Notes: generated from the letters alone by a model not told the origin. A stretch of DNA of 64,000 nt from Akkermansia sp. N21116 (GCF_029854705.2 NZ_CP139035.1:1860001-1924000); one strand, 5' to 3'. Counted from the first letter of the stretch, positions 50,701 to 53,762 are shown. A program made the numbers and translations.

Positions 50701-52410
50701 CGTGTTTGCCGTGATCGAACCCTTCCCGAGTGTCCAGTCGGCGAGGCTGAGCTGACCGGAGAGGTTGATCTTTGTGTCCGCGTCGGTGGTCAGCGTACCG
50801 TTGGAAATAGTGACGGAACCTGCTTCAACGGTACCTGTGATGCTAGATGGACCGTTGGTAACGGTGATAGCGCGGTTGGGGGACTTGAGCGTGCCGGCGA
50901 CGGTTATGCCGTTGACAATGGCGAGATCGGATTGAGTCGAGAAGGTACTGTTTGATTCGATTGCGAGCGAAAGAAGATCCATGGAGTCAGTACCCGATAG
51001 GGTCAGACTTGTGCCGTTGAGAATGAGGGCGGAGGTATTATTTGTCGTCAGCGATTTTGCTATAATCGTACCTTGGCCGAGCGTCCATGAATTGGCACTG
51101 AGGCTTTCTGTAAGGCCGATGGTCGTGCCCGAACCGGTTGTCAAATCTCCGTTCAGGGTCAGGCTGTTGCCCCAGATTTTGCCCAAAATGCTGGCGTCAC
51201 CGGAGACAATGATGTTGTGTCCTTTGGCTCCCGTTTGTGTCCCTCTTGCATCCCAGGTGCTGCCTGATGCAATCGACAGGTCGCCGTTGATCGTGATAGT
51301 CTGGGGGAGCGATGGCGTTGCATTCGTATTGAGCCAACCTTGGCTGGAGATGGAGAGAGAACCCCATGTGAGATTTTCGTATGATCCCGTAAGGGTTAGC
51401 TTCGTGCCTGCGAGTACGAGCGTGGATACTCCGTCGGCTGAAAGGGATTTCGCCGTAATCGTACCCGCCCCGAGTGTCCAGTCGGCGAGGCTGAGTTGGC
51501 CGGTGAGATTGATCTTTGTATTTGTGCCGGTGGTCAGCGTACCGTTGGAAATAGTGAGGGAACCTGCTTCAACGGTACCTGTGATGCTAGATGGACCGTT
51601 GGCAACGGTGATCGTGTGATCTTGATCCGTCAGTGTGCCGGAGACTGTGAAAGCATTGGCGACGTCCAGGTCGGCGGCATAACTCAGGGAACTGCCTTTG
51701 TCTATCGTAAGCGAGTCCAGGGAAACAGCTTCGTTACCGGTGAGAATCAGGGTCGTGGATTGAGTTAACTTCAGGTCGGCGCTACCCTCTCGTCCGTTGA
51801 AGGAAGAAGCCGTAATCGTACCTCCGGAAGCGAGGCCCCAGGAGCTTGTCGTCAACATGCCCGACAAATTGATTCTGTTAATGGTGCCCAGTGAGCCTGC
51901 TCTTAAATTCTTGGCGCTCAGAGTACCGCTGGCTTGGGTCAACGTGCCTCCGACGACAGCATCCCCCAAAATTGTCGTATTCCCCGTAGCCGTTAGATTT
52001 CCACTTGTCTCAATGCCATCCGTGAAAGTGACTCCTGTACCCGTGCCCTTAATGCTGACGGATGTCCATGTTGATCCTGCGGTGGTAATTATCCATTCGA
52101 GATTACTGTCCAGGAGAAATTCTCCATAATTTTGTTTTTCGACGAATTCGACGGTCTGCTGTCCTTGTCGGGGTGTGTCGTTGGATGGATTGACGTTTCC
52201 GAAGGACGTGTTGTCACCAGGTTGAAGATTGGTTGGCGAACCCGTAAATGCATCCCCTTGCCACCATTTCTGGATGAACGTAGGCGGGTTGTCCGGATTC
52301 GTGTATTCTCCATACCATGTCAGGGTGGCGGAATAGGCGGTGACGGAAGCCCCTGCGCTCATACACGCGAGAAGGACTGCTCGGAGGGAAAGGGGCAAAC
52401 GGATTTTCAT
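26755..52410 (-). CDS. Giant autotransporter adhesin (8551 residues)
   Basis: One unbroken frame of 8551 codons, about 40% of the window and far above usual autotransporter size. Order: signal peptide (MKIRLPLSLRAVLLACMSAG, probable cleavage after AYSA); a passenger of about 8150 residues that is Gly-, Ser-, Thr-, Asn- and Asp-rich with repeated short beta strands, consistent with a very long beta-helix; a helical linker (VVNNNTFISNVIEYIENN to MQMQIARSDNHM); and a 279-residue C-terminal beta-barrel ending in VIYTF. At least nine passenger-associated repeats resembling PATR/PF12951 are seen (pattern S/T-G-x-I...L-x-L...NALG). Such proteins are secreted through their own barrel and act as adhesins or biofilm factors; length implies micrometre-scale reach, but cleavage and receptor are unknown. 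An AT-rich control region with an inverted element pair lies just upstream. Confidence 0.95.
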   Translation of the reverse strand: MKIRLPLSLRAVLLACMSAGASVTAYSATLTWYGEYTNPDNPPTFIQKWWQGDAFTGSPTNLQPGDNTSFGNVNPSNDTPRQGQQTVEFVEKQNYGEFLLDSNLEWIITTAGSTWTSVSIKGTGTGVTFTDGIETSGNLTATGNTTILGDAVVGGTLTQASGTLSAKNLRAGSLGTINRINLSGMLTTSSWGLASGGTITASSFNGREGSADLKLTQSTTLILTGNEAVSLDSLTIDKGSSLSYAADLDVANAFTVSGTLTDQDHTITVANGPSSITGTVEAGSLTISNGTLTTGTNTKINLTGQLSLADWTLGAGTITAKSLSADGVSTLVLAGTKLTLTGSYENLTWGSLSISSQGWLNTNATPSLPQTITINGDLSIASGSTWDARGTQTGAKGHNIIVSGDASILGKIWGNSLTLNGDLTTGSGTTIGLTESLSANSWTLGQGTIIAKSLTTNNTSALILNGTSLTLSGTDSMDLLSLAIESNSTFSTQSDLAIVNGITVAGTLKSPNRAITVTNGPSSITGTVEAGSVTISNGTLTTDADTKINLSGQLSLADWTLGKGSITANTLGTTATSVLQLTGTKLQLSGNLGNFASLTLLDGATLKVGQLQVPNDAKVTVTIGANSSVYGGTVNITGTLHNDGEISSSGPLKVFGNVEGSGLISGQNNIVQLGLDDNSSTTLTGNGSIQSSKSLTVYGDLSLGIGSNDTKKLHQAATAGGDITVTGTLETQGIVSSAQGNIQVTGATTLTGDNASLIATSQTADKGAITTGALDIRNKGEVHADKAITINGDLQNNGTILSNTGDIVINGTVALGADAILRSGDVYEGPDTVIEQGGDITITSDTTLGAGSVLSAANGTLTLGGTLTTTGSNQHNVTIVAHTLKTNNPQLGDLSLLYTDLTLTDKRIYTEEEGETHPAPADLTFNNIDLDGSTFTTYSGITANKVTLKNGSTLESFKENYFFNGSDADKPLGYQNYIPGQTDLSIDFLSVSGTNNVLTSYGNILLKQTGSSATDSLVLASTDVTAWGWLHLSNGGLTLGDGTNTAHVQAAGTKDGGTYTEAITINGDLTVNKDSSLTAQSHNGTENDKSKISVGGNVEFFAAPEGGKSIFATNDIVIGGNVIGHTGGKMEGGQRTFSDDGIKIGGYANLDGAWITSGKQITVNGTNHIDGVKWTFHGDYDSNNPDGVAQVHETTFDNVAALVRNQGNLIAERGSLTVNKGKLVVLDGSTVTATSDITVLDDNIEIRNDAPKEGPHPILTVTADNTIRTHYDMIVAGDNIQVNATNIYVFDNASNPNQGTLFIHGDNVTVSAQSDTNNAEARAWKLAMHGVGNGQANFIIGNGGLRVDNETFIAAASQIKSTGSITFNGTTNMTNGTVFSQKDINITSAAPDTGLTMTGGILNATGTLKIATAQAEVTGGDLKADVLDLNQHTSISKSTLTVGQTTKISANGKDADSVTLTDITGDLGFVNISGSGEKAVDNIVNISQTSYTDTGQTLMMNGMDISNASVNVKASITGHTTPWWEFGTHGDRLATTTLHNNGYLTLDSGVIWQDNIDLQDNSTLTLGGATITGNLSAEGTSTSGNYSINLDVTDGGTVKGDVNLKGLNITGNTSNKVQVLGFVDISESSPTVDIAMTYFNMAGVRWNGGTHLIEKDLPEDGSTTIFIVENGASVTLGTSGAGGAQAHLNGDVRLRYGVLNLVNVKGEAASGTIYFEDSSSLESKIQRTLSVSTDARANDIIMLADGTIYVAPGNTLTVAGELRGDADLTLTGGGNKVFNHKLTGGDKDYTGDILWQAGDIYLGDSQSIGTTGTLTILSTNNSMLNLISQRPTGTETIVLNKDIEFLKTQTDNNLNITTNTNLTLTGKITGDRLDKTGQAELDMTAAAVTIDSLYVRSGHVIDKNALGNGSHYNNVTSSGYGLFLASNGEYGNLNAAARETNPDTHAVAKGDIKISNGELFGNINSGYIASGGVNDTFGSVDLSNMQSMANHTGNIVNEGNLYITDNSRIEMKGTFTSPQGRLFIKDSSVTMTGDITATRPPAPEEGKEDPLKNKGGFFVMQNSTLATTTGGMDITGIAKSVGWQDNTFTFDDAEFFGNTLSSYKDMKINLEFTTGTVGGADARKNTFTSQYGTLTFTGYDSQKGLAFNNNELTAQKAADITLDFGGTISGNIFTSVKGVDTDTAAALTIRGLENEAHQNIGQELAFGNNAFSSYDSIELAGTLLIKSFSNNVLTSGQGNYSLQGDITFNTAITGTGNVNNVILASDTFTNNAVLELGRSSSISAKKWLVNSNATIVDGGAIITAAVGGQTIFNNGNITLTLNGGTSHQLDNLTMNAGTLNLSGGAQVSISNMDTGLKTGEKAGTLSLAEGSKLTVGNMSRLANLKIDDASLMEVNQGNVTIEKLTMHTNGKMTLTSGDLDVTEAIGDGNFNGTIEARNGNITFEKAVNLGQTGQLTVKAISNGSEFTNSANMVLGKDSAITAYTWKVNADATLNQPSSLLLQKLELNADLTVNGTGKQTGGSCSFGHTQLASGTTLTINDISSGSGTTLRTADFTDSQHAASVVLTNSKISSDDVTIHGNLTIQGNHDNHSFLSTTNGLSVDSGQISIVHADLISQMGLLTLQGSSVNLDYAKLDAQTGIIISGTQESDKVNLTNVQITAGNGDITLGGTWTKFDTVEINALSHQIAFTGTVGTENHQLDNLRLTADTLIWQTQNEQTVFGQSSSFSITNTQITSGHQITLDGGTDESIKFGSMGKLAVEGDSSLIIRNGLLATSGIAIGTGHLTLKSGSTITNTGDLSASSSAILLEGSSILDIAGSFSQNGGTLSLQENRTTLSATGGLLLSGNALFFMSDNAKVQSSITLNDSVTATLDQAVIEGTLTNKSISLLSLNDTTITGDMQLLADSKTVVTGQFTAQQATGRPWSNVTSEGELEIGDTSPDVQGAEFNANITLHSGTLTLNNIKTFGGTVTMSGSSSSRLMDVICDLSSLNLNIAMDANATVNIRSALSVGTLTGNRQLTLTGSATDARMILTEENSNFAGNIDWQGSIIELQQNDALGTTGTLTATGERTLVVTGTTEHAKNITMTDQTGILHILADSGTVGQPVNFTGTILNSGSLVKDGSGVIQLNRIANGYSTRLNGISVQDGTLVLNQVSYISGLASVAKGELIFDNVVQTTKLSTMAMSGEDSKITIQNQSKILTNSSVELSSGNLSMDSSTMSVNGEATLDGTINLSFDNLSSLQAQGNLTLGGSGKISIHDSLLTSQGSLTYNGSGAFELFNSTLSTQGLLTFEGSAGNTPFTLSGVTLQATDSVIFNRKSELLSENSGQKNTITANNLAINADLNIQNAALDIYNNTTLRADFHVLNSSGNSSLGNIQLNTHDMSLEGLGVAPDKLFNLVGSVSDTQEGAGSLSLTYTALRGDVTLTKDTLNVSNSAVISGTVTMNGGQLNIDRHNEFRNLYLSGDIGMNLLRGAPESDSYLIAQNTYLTGGSTTIGEGVHLNTAMWIQGGASLTLSGTVGVGVTSDGDRTSGGVTIQNGSLSLTNGAEIAGTLTFSDASGLTRRLTVQGVDPSSEDTVNTSISAIDIISDAHIEVGRNAILTVNGMGPDSGSSPASLTKTGAGTMSIQGLGRIGELLVTEGLFQTDNFHSITFTGNVTVDGLSELAGFEIDGPRVSLTNDTVEGMLIARNNGKIEVTGTTLEQGISISAASRIDLHHTIMEEAGTTSFTLAQDGILNIDDKSDIAFVGSAMLAGTFTMKDSHFTVRNGTISFLDENGRSNINDSYIQTATVTVAHQSTQAHFINTSFLISEQTDVRGLMCLQATSDPDDSGSFDFGTLGNVNVKNGGQLYLGVDDLTGNTNGRSFTLRSNITLVSNGEATHNFLHLGNGTLDGDVTSLGATNELSMGDTTITGTLTVEGGVLTLAGNNEVKQQAMIGADTTIQADSTFTAGISTTITGGNLDIQGTLNSALILEGGNASLNSDTASLNGDLRIANGTFTYKKAKQDASLVNIMFAGHMSYENRTLSVDNDWHVGNVTATTNGTIKLNGTDDHDVTFTIDGALAGEGPLHITGKGNIVYNHTSSYSGDIYYTAIGNSYMYESDVLGKTGTVYFQIDESLITSPDKDKQPFVYYRGTHSKNAVVENANMCTIGDTVWDGNFYQKSMYKKGQYDLTFSQHSSMLGSATVVEGRLISLGTNTFSDLTAQTLDEWVKSTDENASDHYAVIILNQGDNLNGSLTTGKKSTIEFRGLKATSVTGITNAGTINLLNGTEIQVGNNDIESGHDPDVKSTFSSTGCIQLQDAIFRAFLDISLTGKVTTLANNHLSTFSANSLSIDGQSGAELSMGIGSNTVNITKDLSLSSNAQADISGTLLVGGKTDLSGGSILDLNVMGENRSTLGSVTISGTASELNLHGSSQSISAISMNIGDGGHLQLDQVQLVLNSGTGSMNLIGNREDDVQNYASLVTFTNAGVQGNLNIDDHNKIDLNGLTSITGNMSIGDGAILALTGNGSLNLGGNVSIQGGLIVQQNTMMAATSLNIRSLTTPYESLVNGYLNIDNNTSISNSNLKLDTDEDGHNFGGLGQTLVENGSTLTIQSSRHDLRAIIKGDVTLDGNGNLFALTNVNLTGNVAMSGDADHNAINMTDATITGDLTLTGGTFNSRGTNRVGTATVGGSAVFRIVDGTFKADNVRLQDNVKMTISDQLDAGLILDGTGVQVTMASDRDGTEAHGGFAITGGLTINKGLFTLDKGAIYGRIIMNGSSADDAHIHVLHDTEFSTANILDMQNFGTIDVSQEATLTLKGALSNKGTLIMTGDGNFVFTASSMHSGNTEFSGTGHLVLDAADALGKSGSLFLTQLPSSGETAGKAYVDVHADQSKNIVSNSPVVWMTAITGITDTAVHWNGIMNLTDFRLTDQNGTQSNLELMTAGSDIKHLTITNSIFNSSHGGNSFGNIDLTQKGSLTLSTGDTVSGVMTSTESTITLNGVTTIMEALYNNGTLNLINQSHIEISKDLISTGTLNIDSSYLSVAKLTTLGETTLKNATLEGLSEMQIDGSMVTDPGNLTSNLNAGNLTVAGGGSFALNTGITIVTVKQGFTMEKESKDSSITGNLLVGGKLSLEGGMLTLKELGEKSSSLGTVNVTGKGLSISADGMSQRTVSALSMEIGENSSFSLNNINLRLNDGSGTLLLHVGDDSETGAIVTLKNSRITGNLTMEGHKTITLQDTMAVSGLFTVDGSLTLNGAGSMNVGSLALASNSSELTLESAIRVSGTTTFNGGTITMNTDEFAHNFGTLGTAVLDQGSTLTVTGASTDNAKKAILAGDISLTTGRNNLTLTNTILNGNVTVADNKDNTLTMSDADINGTLTLEGGTFNVSGGINTAKEISMRQHANMVVAEGATFRATTTVVNADASLTIEGKMDGNVRIDGGTVTMGENVSNPTTTSLEGNMTVTKGDFNYYSGLIGGKVILNGASTGEAVVHIKRDSMTTDSNVLDMQNYGTLDLQANLEFQGTFSGAGTLTVEGKGNLALSQSSQYVGNIFYSAGTLTLNAQNALGASGNLVLTEDHASIVTAADQNKNVTGKNLEMTVDTADHSAATWHGVFQLGSLDKKGSSSLVLGSASSSIDLLSVSEGNLTSSGADSFQQVTVNGEGKAASVSLSGKDKIATSLTTNGQNDTITLTGLTADVRRVSNAGKLILQEKTALTTDSANQFGQDSQLLISGASSFNVLSDFDLYNATLDNGTLISTGTLTLKGAVQSSASELSASSIKANQMVLNQNASLDFSTGVNSVLLTGLFSLETGSEATITGSLEAQNIEINQDSSLTLTASGSKTSNLGQVTVDGTLSLNGGQTVRTIEANDITVNEAGFLSLENAILSLAGGKGTLLLDGGNDGQTECASFNTATIAGNVITTNNQLIRTTDPATITGRMEINGNLELQGSGGLNIQGAADISDQSSLMIQSPTTLAAGTLSIGEEEGTNASVSIMGSLNTRTINVVNGSLNFLNDTGTPHDFGSIGQTTLNAGGHFTAKGNDQADTLSGNLLLASGAKSVDDAWASAILENLTFKGNITLSEDYNHLDLTQVNVKGDVVVAGNNNTFNMASSAIDGLLDVSGGKFTITGTNTADTATISGKAQVTISDGASLKVRETVVKPEGRLDVNGTLDSSVLLDGTGAMLALGSNNNANVTGNVTIIGGEAILNSTDETPIGGNLTFNGVSADNALLTVKNDWNFGNAVIMNGAGTINLGAGTTTTIDGILSGSGELRVKGGGNLSFTGNSNHTGTIYYGSTGSLSLLTDNALGSEGTLFIGMPGKFTEDTVTLIVKGDQGKNLQGHNVAIDIQDDSTSWNAQILLDSLTVQNGHLKLGDYRSDIGSLTVANGEFSSVGDNAFGDVTLNGGNASFTKGSISGSLVIENGHQAKLSQMNSGITTTNVVNNGTLTLNDHTAISVSKNFTSTGLLEITGNSSLTVATDMEIANTRLTNGSIETNGLMTINGDLAAMDGNVSSSLTARNMTVGKDGNLNLSIGSNSVTVSDTLLITAGTNSISGSVAADSITITDGTTDISGNVIAGTGLSVSGGDLSIKVQGNSLSSLGVVSLEGGKVKLAGSDEAHRTINAFSVNIATNSGTGSYGTLTLDNVHLTLDGGSGSLLLDGGLLSFSNNSVLNGHLDILGSNTLSLTDKTTVTGNVHLAQNASDTQNTLDVYGRDSSLSRLTIGGTLTIDQGTTLQGHNITLDVKGTSTVSGSLVLETRNMNNALGGHAAAGVVASFNNLGNMTVRDGGNVSLIGDKNATIVFDDSSTFNGTGYTGSLTLINQPDTANKLTLDHVFLTAASGGSCQVELAAGGTANELTMDSSYIDGNLMVSNGRLNLLGDNFAKNAYISGNVEMNDKTGTLTVDNAIVQEHGHVVIGTTEGGTPKLDGTLWLTENGDAILNASGSITKDLIVSHGTFTYNGGVLHGNVMLQGTTVHEAMIVLNSDWNGMDDDLKVHALNMGGMGTINLNGLTMTIMGGLADSMNDKLIGMGLSGMGDLRLIDASTSGAKGTLVFDATGTHSGDIYAADGISLILNQSDALGISGSLRTAGTLYMEAAADQHKDMLAASSEGTRSIVNLDVTKSDTPLNWYGEIRLDELNVTGSLNLAHSNSIGSLSVTDGLVTTTGPGGSSFGNVAAHATDGHTGGITLYQNDNVSGFITTGTDSTVTLDGLHSSNVTYIENAGTLVLDNGAMINVNKGKDTDVVSTGTISLGNSSMLASGNNMDVTDVTGTNSTLHAGGDMKISGNLSMTGNSHVTSDGDIAIAGTANNVSVEGSLEADGNLKIESNGNTVTGSMQVKGDLAIDKGDLTFVATGSNSSLGDISITGSTEDQGELVLGHAGGEVEDVLHRKTITADSATVHSNGSLTVDNVNLKFNDESGLVLEGSDEGRAHAAINNSMIQGNVTANGIFTDLSLNNASITGNLTVNGGDFTIEGTNKVGGTSTIQKNANVTIKDGATLESGVVSLAPSGDLTVEEGGSLKSSISFDAKPEGWTGGTTTKVTFEGEQTIGGTSQAYKVFVNADGTLQSGKGGKLTIAGSNTLQGTSHTLTLDTVDENSSITIAGSNTDFGSDVVLSGQGQLILAASNALGTNGALVVEHESTLIMDNNRDGFGSLAMDKNVSGGGSLTVVANNNTIFGGNLDLAELNKTQGNDNDTKLTLSGSGSVGTLNLKDGSIDVAGSTADYVMDRVNVDENTILSIRDKANLHGKDETSLLTANGTVNVTEAALGMNVLIGGSAAKVNLNDNATVNGNLDLQSGNLTIAGTNVAFGDNVKLSLTGNAEDQRTINVMRDVDFFGQLDVLADGTLDVSPLRNFTLAGKLAGDSKLTLANRGTVTLKQSNTDFHGILNLMGGATLVGEQAQAFGDGTVDIAAWTEDSSLSSAIVIGTKDTEDTLVFNNDIHIAESAKEGKTTAVTLETLADTEWRGELTGKGRIDKTGDGDLILASANVPETSNDVDENVSKATETSTDKAVDAAPHAVDLNIKNGGLVLNRLFSGNVELQQNTILSGSYGSGTNYGMEIMGNLTAQHGSTIEVGHIPSQGSSDYSTLNIGGDLKMNYGSTYIVDMDLANVGHADLIHVAGDAELTGTTIQVRTDDPGHEHEKALDDGSRWTVLTADGTVSHGILKIDHDLYYHNLTVEYGNDDRVDLVLNLNYKGLNQINNTVVNNNTFISNVIEYIENNNSGGEMDKVIDNLNNLTNRDEIKDAIDQIGGVCLTPLMQMQIARSDNHMRIMRTASSSTAWKADTKIPNMQVWAHTSGDHSELHGDGNGSGYNRNAWGGTVGIERTSAKNQIHSGIAFTYDWEDWTSMGNKNRNNTGYLDLYFAKDVHRWHHYALAGISQTDLSTDRNIAFGNYRNKAEGDTTAYNVYLNYEVAFDFDIEERSVLQFVGDVQTGYSTIDGYTEHGPIGNAGLNVQGQHALMLKLGAGARYNRTFKSFFDDAPDAHYGLKAMFTYDAASTGADTDASFISEPAMRFNMKPSNMSRYGGLFGLDVTMPYDQNTSFFMGGTYEVKSSSNNATANFGVIYTF
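26758..27594 (-). other. Autotransporter beta-barrel domain (residues 8273-8551)
   Basis: Starts at MQVWAHTSGDHSELHG and ends in the aromatic-terminated strand ATANFGVIYTF. Alternating strands of a 12-stranded translocator are apparent (GYLDLYFAKD, NVYLNYEVAFDFDIE, LGLDVTMPYD-like), matching Pfam-type autotransporter barrels in length. The final Phe is the usual Bam recognition residue. Confidence 0.85.
27640..27890 (-). other. Linker helix preceding the barrel
   Basis: A short polar, helix-prone stretch: NNNTFISNVIEYIENN, then MDKVIDNLNNLTNRDEIKDA and MQIARSDNHMRIMR. In autotransporters an alpha-helical linker runs through the barrel and is often the cleavage site. Cleavage here is not predicted, only possible. 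Confidence 0.6.
31229..40896 (-). repeat. Tandem super-modules of about 2.2 kb within the passenger
   Basis: A set of landmark segments recurs at a steady period of about 2.1-2.3 kb (about 700-770 residues). The ALG-type motif occurs at about 31229, 33549, 35769, 37883 and 40103 (intervals 2320, 2220, 2114, 2220). A second landmark (FGxLG-type, as in HNFGTLGTAVLDQGSTLTV) lies at about 32130, 34400, 36550, 38680 and 40890. A third (SSxLGxV) lies at about 32660, 34925, 37015 and 39220. Sequence identity is moderate at protein level, so these are old duplications. Further, more divergent motif copies occur at about 28770, 29580, 43240 and 46990. Confidence 0.8.
50727..50868 (-). repeat. Young DNA repeat, copy A
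   Basis: 142 bases, about 92% identical (11 differences counted by eye) to 51471-51612, 744 bases away in the same orientation and the same frame (248 codons). It encodes the segment with ITVTNGPSSITGTVEAGSVT and TKINLSGQLSLADWTLGKGS. Confidence 0.9.
51471..51612 (-). repeat. Young DNA repeat, copy B
   Basis: Direct-repeat partner of 50727-50868 near the N-terminal end of the passenger. It encodes ITVANGPSSITGTVEAGSLT and TKINLTGQLSLADWTLGAGT. Recombination between the copies would remove or add 248 residues in frame. Confidence 0.9.
52327..52410 (-). other. Signal peptide of the giant autotransporter
   Basis: Residues 1 to about 28: basic MKIRLPLSLR, then a hydrophobic core AVLLACMSAGASVTA, with probable signal peptidase I cleavage after AYSA before TLTWYG. 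The beginning with LPLSLR and LLAC is what I associate with Akkermansia autotransporters (recalled, not checked). Confidence 0.85.
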
Positions 52411-52437
52411 AAGTTACAAAATGTTTTTTTTCACAAG

Positions 52438-52456
52438 AACGGATTTAGAATCCGTT
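52438..52456 (+). repeat. Inverted element, left copy
   Basis: AACGGAT-TTAGA-ATCCGTT: perfect 7-bp dyad arms around a 5-base asymmetric core. The 17 bases from 52440 to 52456 recur, reverse-complemented, at 52699-52715. It starts 28 bases upstream of the autotransporter ATG (52410), inside its leader. Confidence 0.85.
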
Positions 52457-52698
52457 ATTGCTTACTGGCATTTCTTATAAAAAATAACAATTTATGGATA
52501 CGCATAATGTGCATATAATAAGCTTATTACAATTTCATAAACACGCGTTTATTATTTCATGTTAAATATATGAATTCAAGAAAACAGATTCTGAGACGGA
52601 ACAGAGGAATTCCATGTCTCTTCCTTGAAAAATTCTATAACATCCATTAAATAAACATCTTTTATCATCATATATATATGGCTTGAAATAATCTTGAC

Positions 52699-52717
52699 AA
52701 CGGATTCTAAATCCGCT
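52699..52717 (-). repeat. Inverted element, right copy
   Basis: On the minus strand this reads AGCGGAT-TTAGA-ATCCGTT. It is in opposite orientation to the left copy, as the asymmetric core shows. The two enclose about 240 AT-rich bases with no gene. A TTGACA overlaps its outer edge by one base, so the element would form the spacer of a rightward promoter. Confidence 0.85.
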
Positions 52718-53357
52718 ATGCGATCTTTGAATCTTATATCATTCGCAATAGATTATATGGAGGCATTTCTGGGTGATTATACAGATGAAAATACTTAAAT
52801 AATAATTAATGAATTAAATAATCTGAGTGAAGTTTATATAACAATATATCGATGATGTCTTATTGGTGGTTTGTTTGTATTTGTAACAATAAAAAACACA
52901 ATCGTCTACATAGTATTTATTCTAATTCGAAGATTTTGCAAATTTCCCGGTTTTTATAAAAATTTGATCCTGATTGACGCCAATAATTACAAAAATGTAT
53001 AATTAAAGTCTTTTTCTCGTGCTTGATGTTGAAAATTTGGCTTTGAATACCAAGATTTCGTAAATCGGTTGCGAACGTTCTCCTTTTTATCTGGAGCGGG
53101 GATGAACCCTGTACGAGAGGGGGGGATGCGGATCCGTCAAATCGGGGGGGCTCCTGACGGGGTTTTGAATGGTTCGCTTCAGGAAAAATGTATAGGCATC
53201 AAATCTGGGAACGCGTTTCGAGCTAAGATCGAATTGATTTTTCCAGGGCGTTTTTGAATATGCCGGTCCACCTGCAAATTAAAAGAGAAATGCAACATCA
53301 GGGAGACGCGGATGAGATGGGATAGGGCTCCTTAATGTTGATAAGGAGGGAAGTGTG

Positions 53358-53762
53358 TCAATCGTTGTCCACGGGCTGGCGGCGGATTGATTTGATTGAC
53401 GAATGATGGTGTTTGTCGGCAAGGGTGCGCTGGCGCTGGCGGCGGGATTTGCGACGTTTTTGGCGGCGGAGTTTTTCGATTGCCTGCCGTTTGGCGGTGC
53501 GTTCTCCCTTGATGACTCCTTCGTAGGCGTCGCATAATTCGCGGCGGGCCAGGAAGCGGTTGATTTCCCGGGAGCGTTCCATGTGGCATTTGACGGCGAT
53601 GCCGCTGGGGATATGCCGGAGGAAGACGCAGTTGTTGGTTTTGTTGACTTTTTGCCCTCCGTTGCCTGTACCGCGGACGAATTTTTCTTCGAGGTCGTCT
53701 TCCCGGATGCCCAGTTCGGCCATGCGTTGTTTGAGGGCTTCGAGTTTTTCCGGTCTGACCAT
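53358..53762 (-). CDS. Peptide-chain-release-factor-like protein with GGQ motif (C12orf65/ArfB-like)
   Basis: A 134-residue protein holding only the catalytic release domain: the GGQ motif lies in RGTGNGGQKVNKTNN, followed by a basic helix-forming tail (LRRQKRRKSRRQRQRTLADK). There is no stop-codon recognition domain. Proteins of this shape (ArfB/YaeJ, mtRF-R) hydrolyse peptidyl-tRNA on stalled ribosomes, so a rescue function is likely. It follows galU-type pyrophosphorylase gene UGP on the same strand by 68 bases. Which of the small release-factor subfamilies it belongs to is not resolved here. Confidence 0.87.
   Translation of the reverse strand: MVRPEKLEALKQRMAELGIREDDLEEKFVRGTGNGGQKVNKTNNCVFLRHIPSGIAVKCHMERSREINRFLARRELCDAYEGVIKGERTAKRQAIEKLRRQKRRKSRRQRQRTLADKHHHSSIKSIRRQPVDND

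Larger units (their letters stand above)
52411..53357. promoter_or_regulatory. AT-rich upstream region of the giant autotransporter gene
   Basis: About 950 bases without a gene, very AT-rich from 52411 to about 53040 and GC-richer beyond. Within it are the inverted element pair (52438-52456 and 52699-52717), many AT runs, a TATAAG on the minus strand at 52479-52474 that could be a -10 for the autotransporter but without a clear -35, and a TTGACA at 52694-52699 that points away from the gene. The sequence 53068-53260 has a short open frame without features that I do not call a gene. A weak hairpin CTCCTTA/TAAGGAG at 53329-53349 may end the release-factor-like gene. Confidence 0.6.

Noticed and set aside
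28261-51619. Many long open frames on the plus strand across the giant gene, including one of about 800 codons at 44830-47223
   Set aside because: They are antisense to a gene with signal peptide, repeats and barrel; composition of the repeated gene leaves the other strand open. No start context, family motif or promoter supports them.
53069-53257. Short open frame of 62 codons in the AT-rich upstream region
   Set aside because: Low-complexity GC-rich end, no motif, no supporting context.
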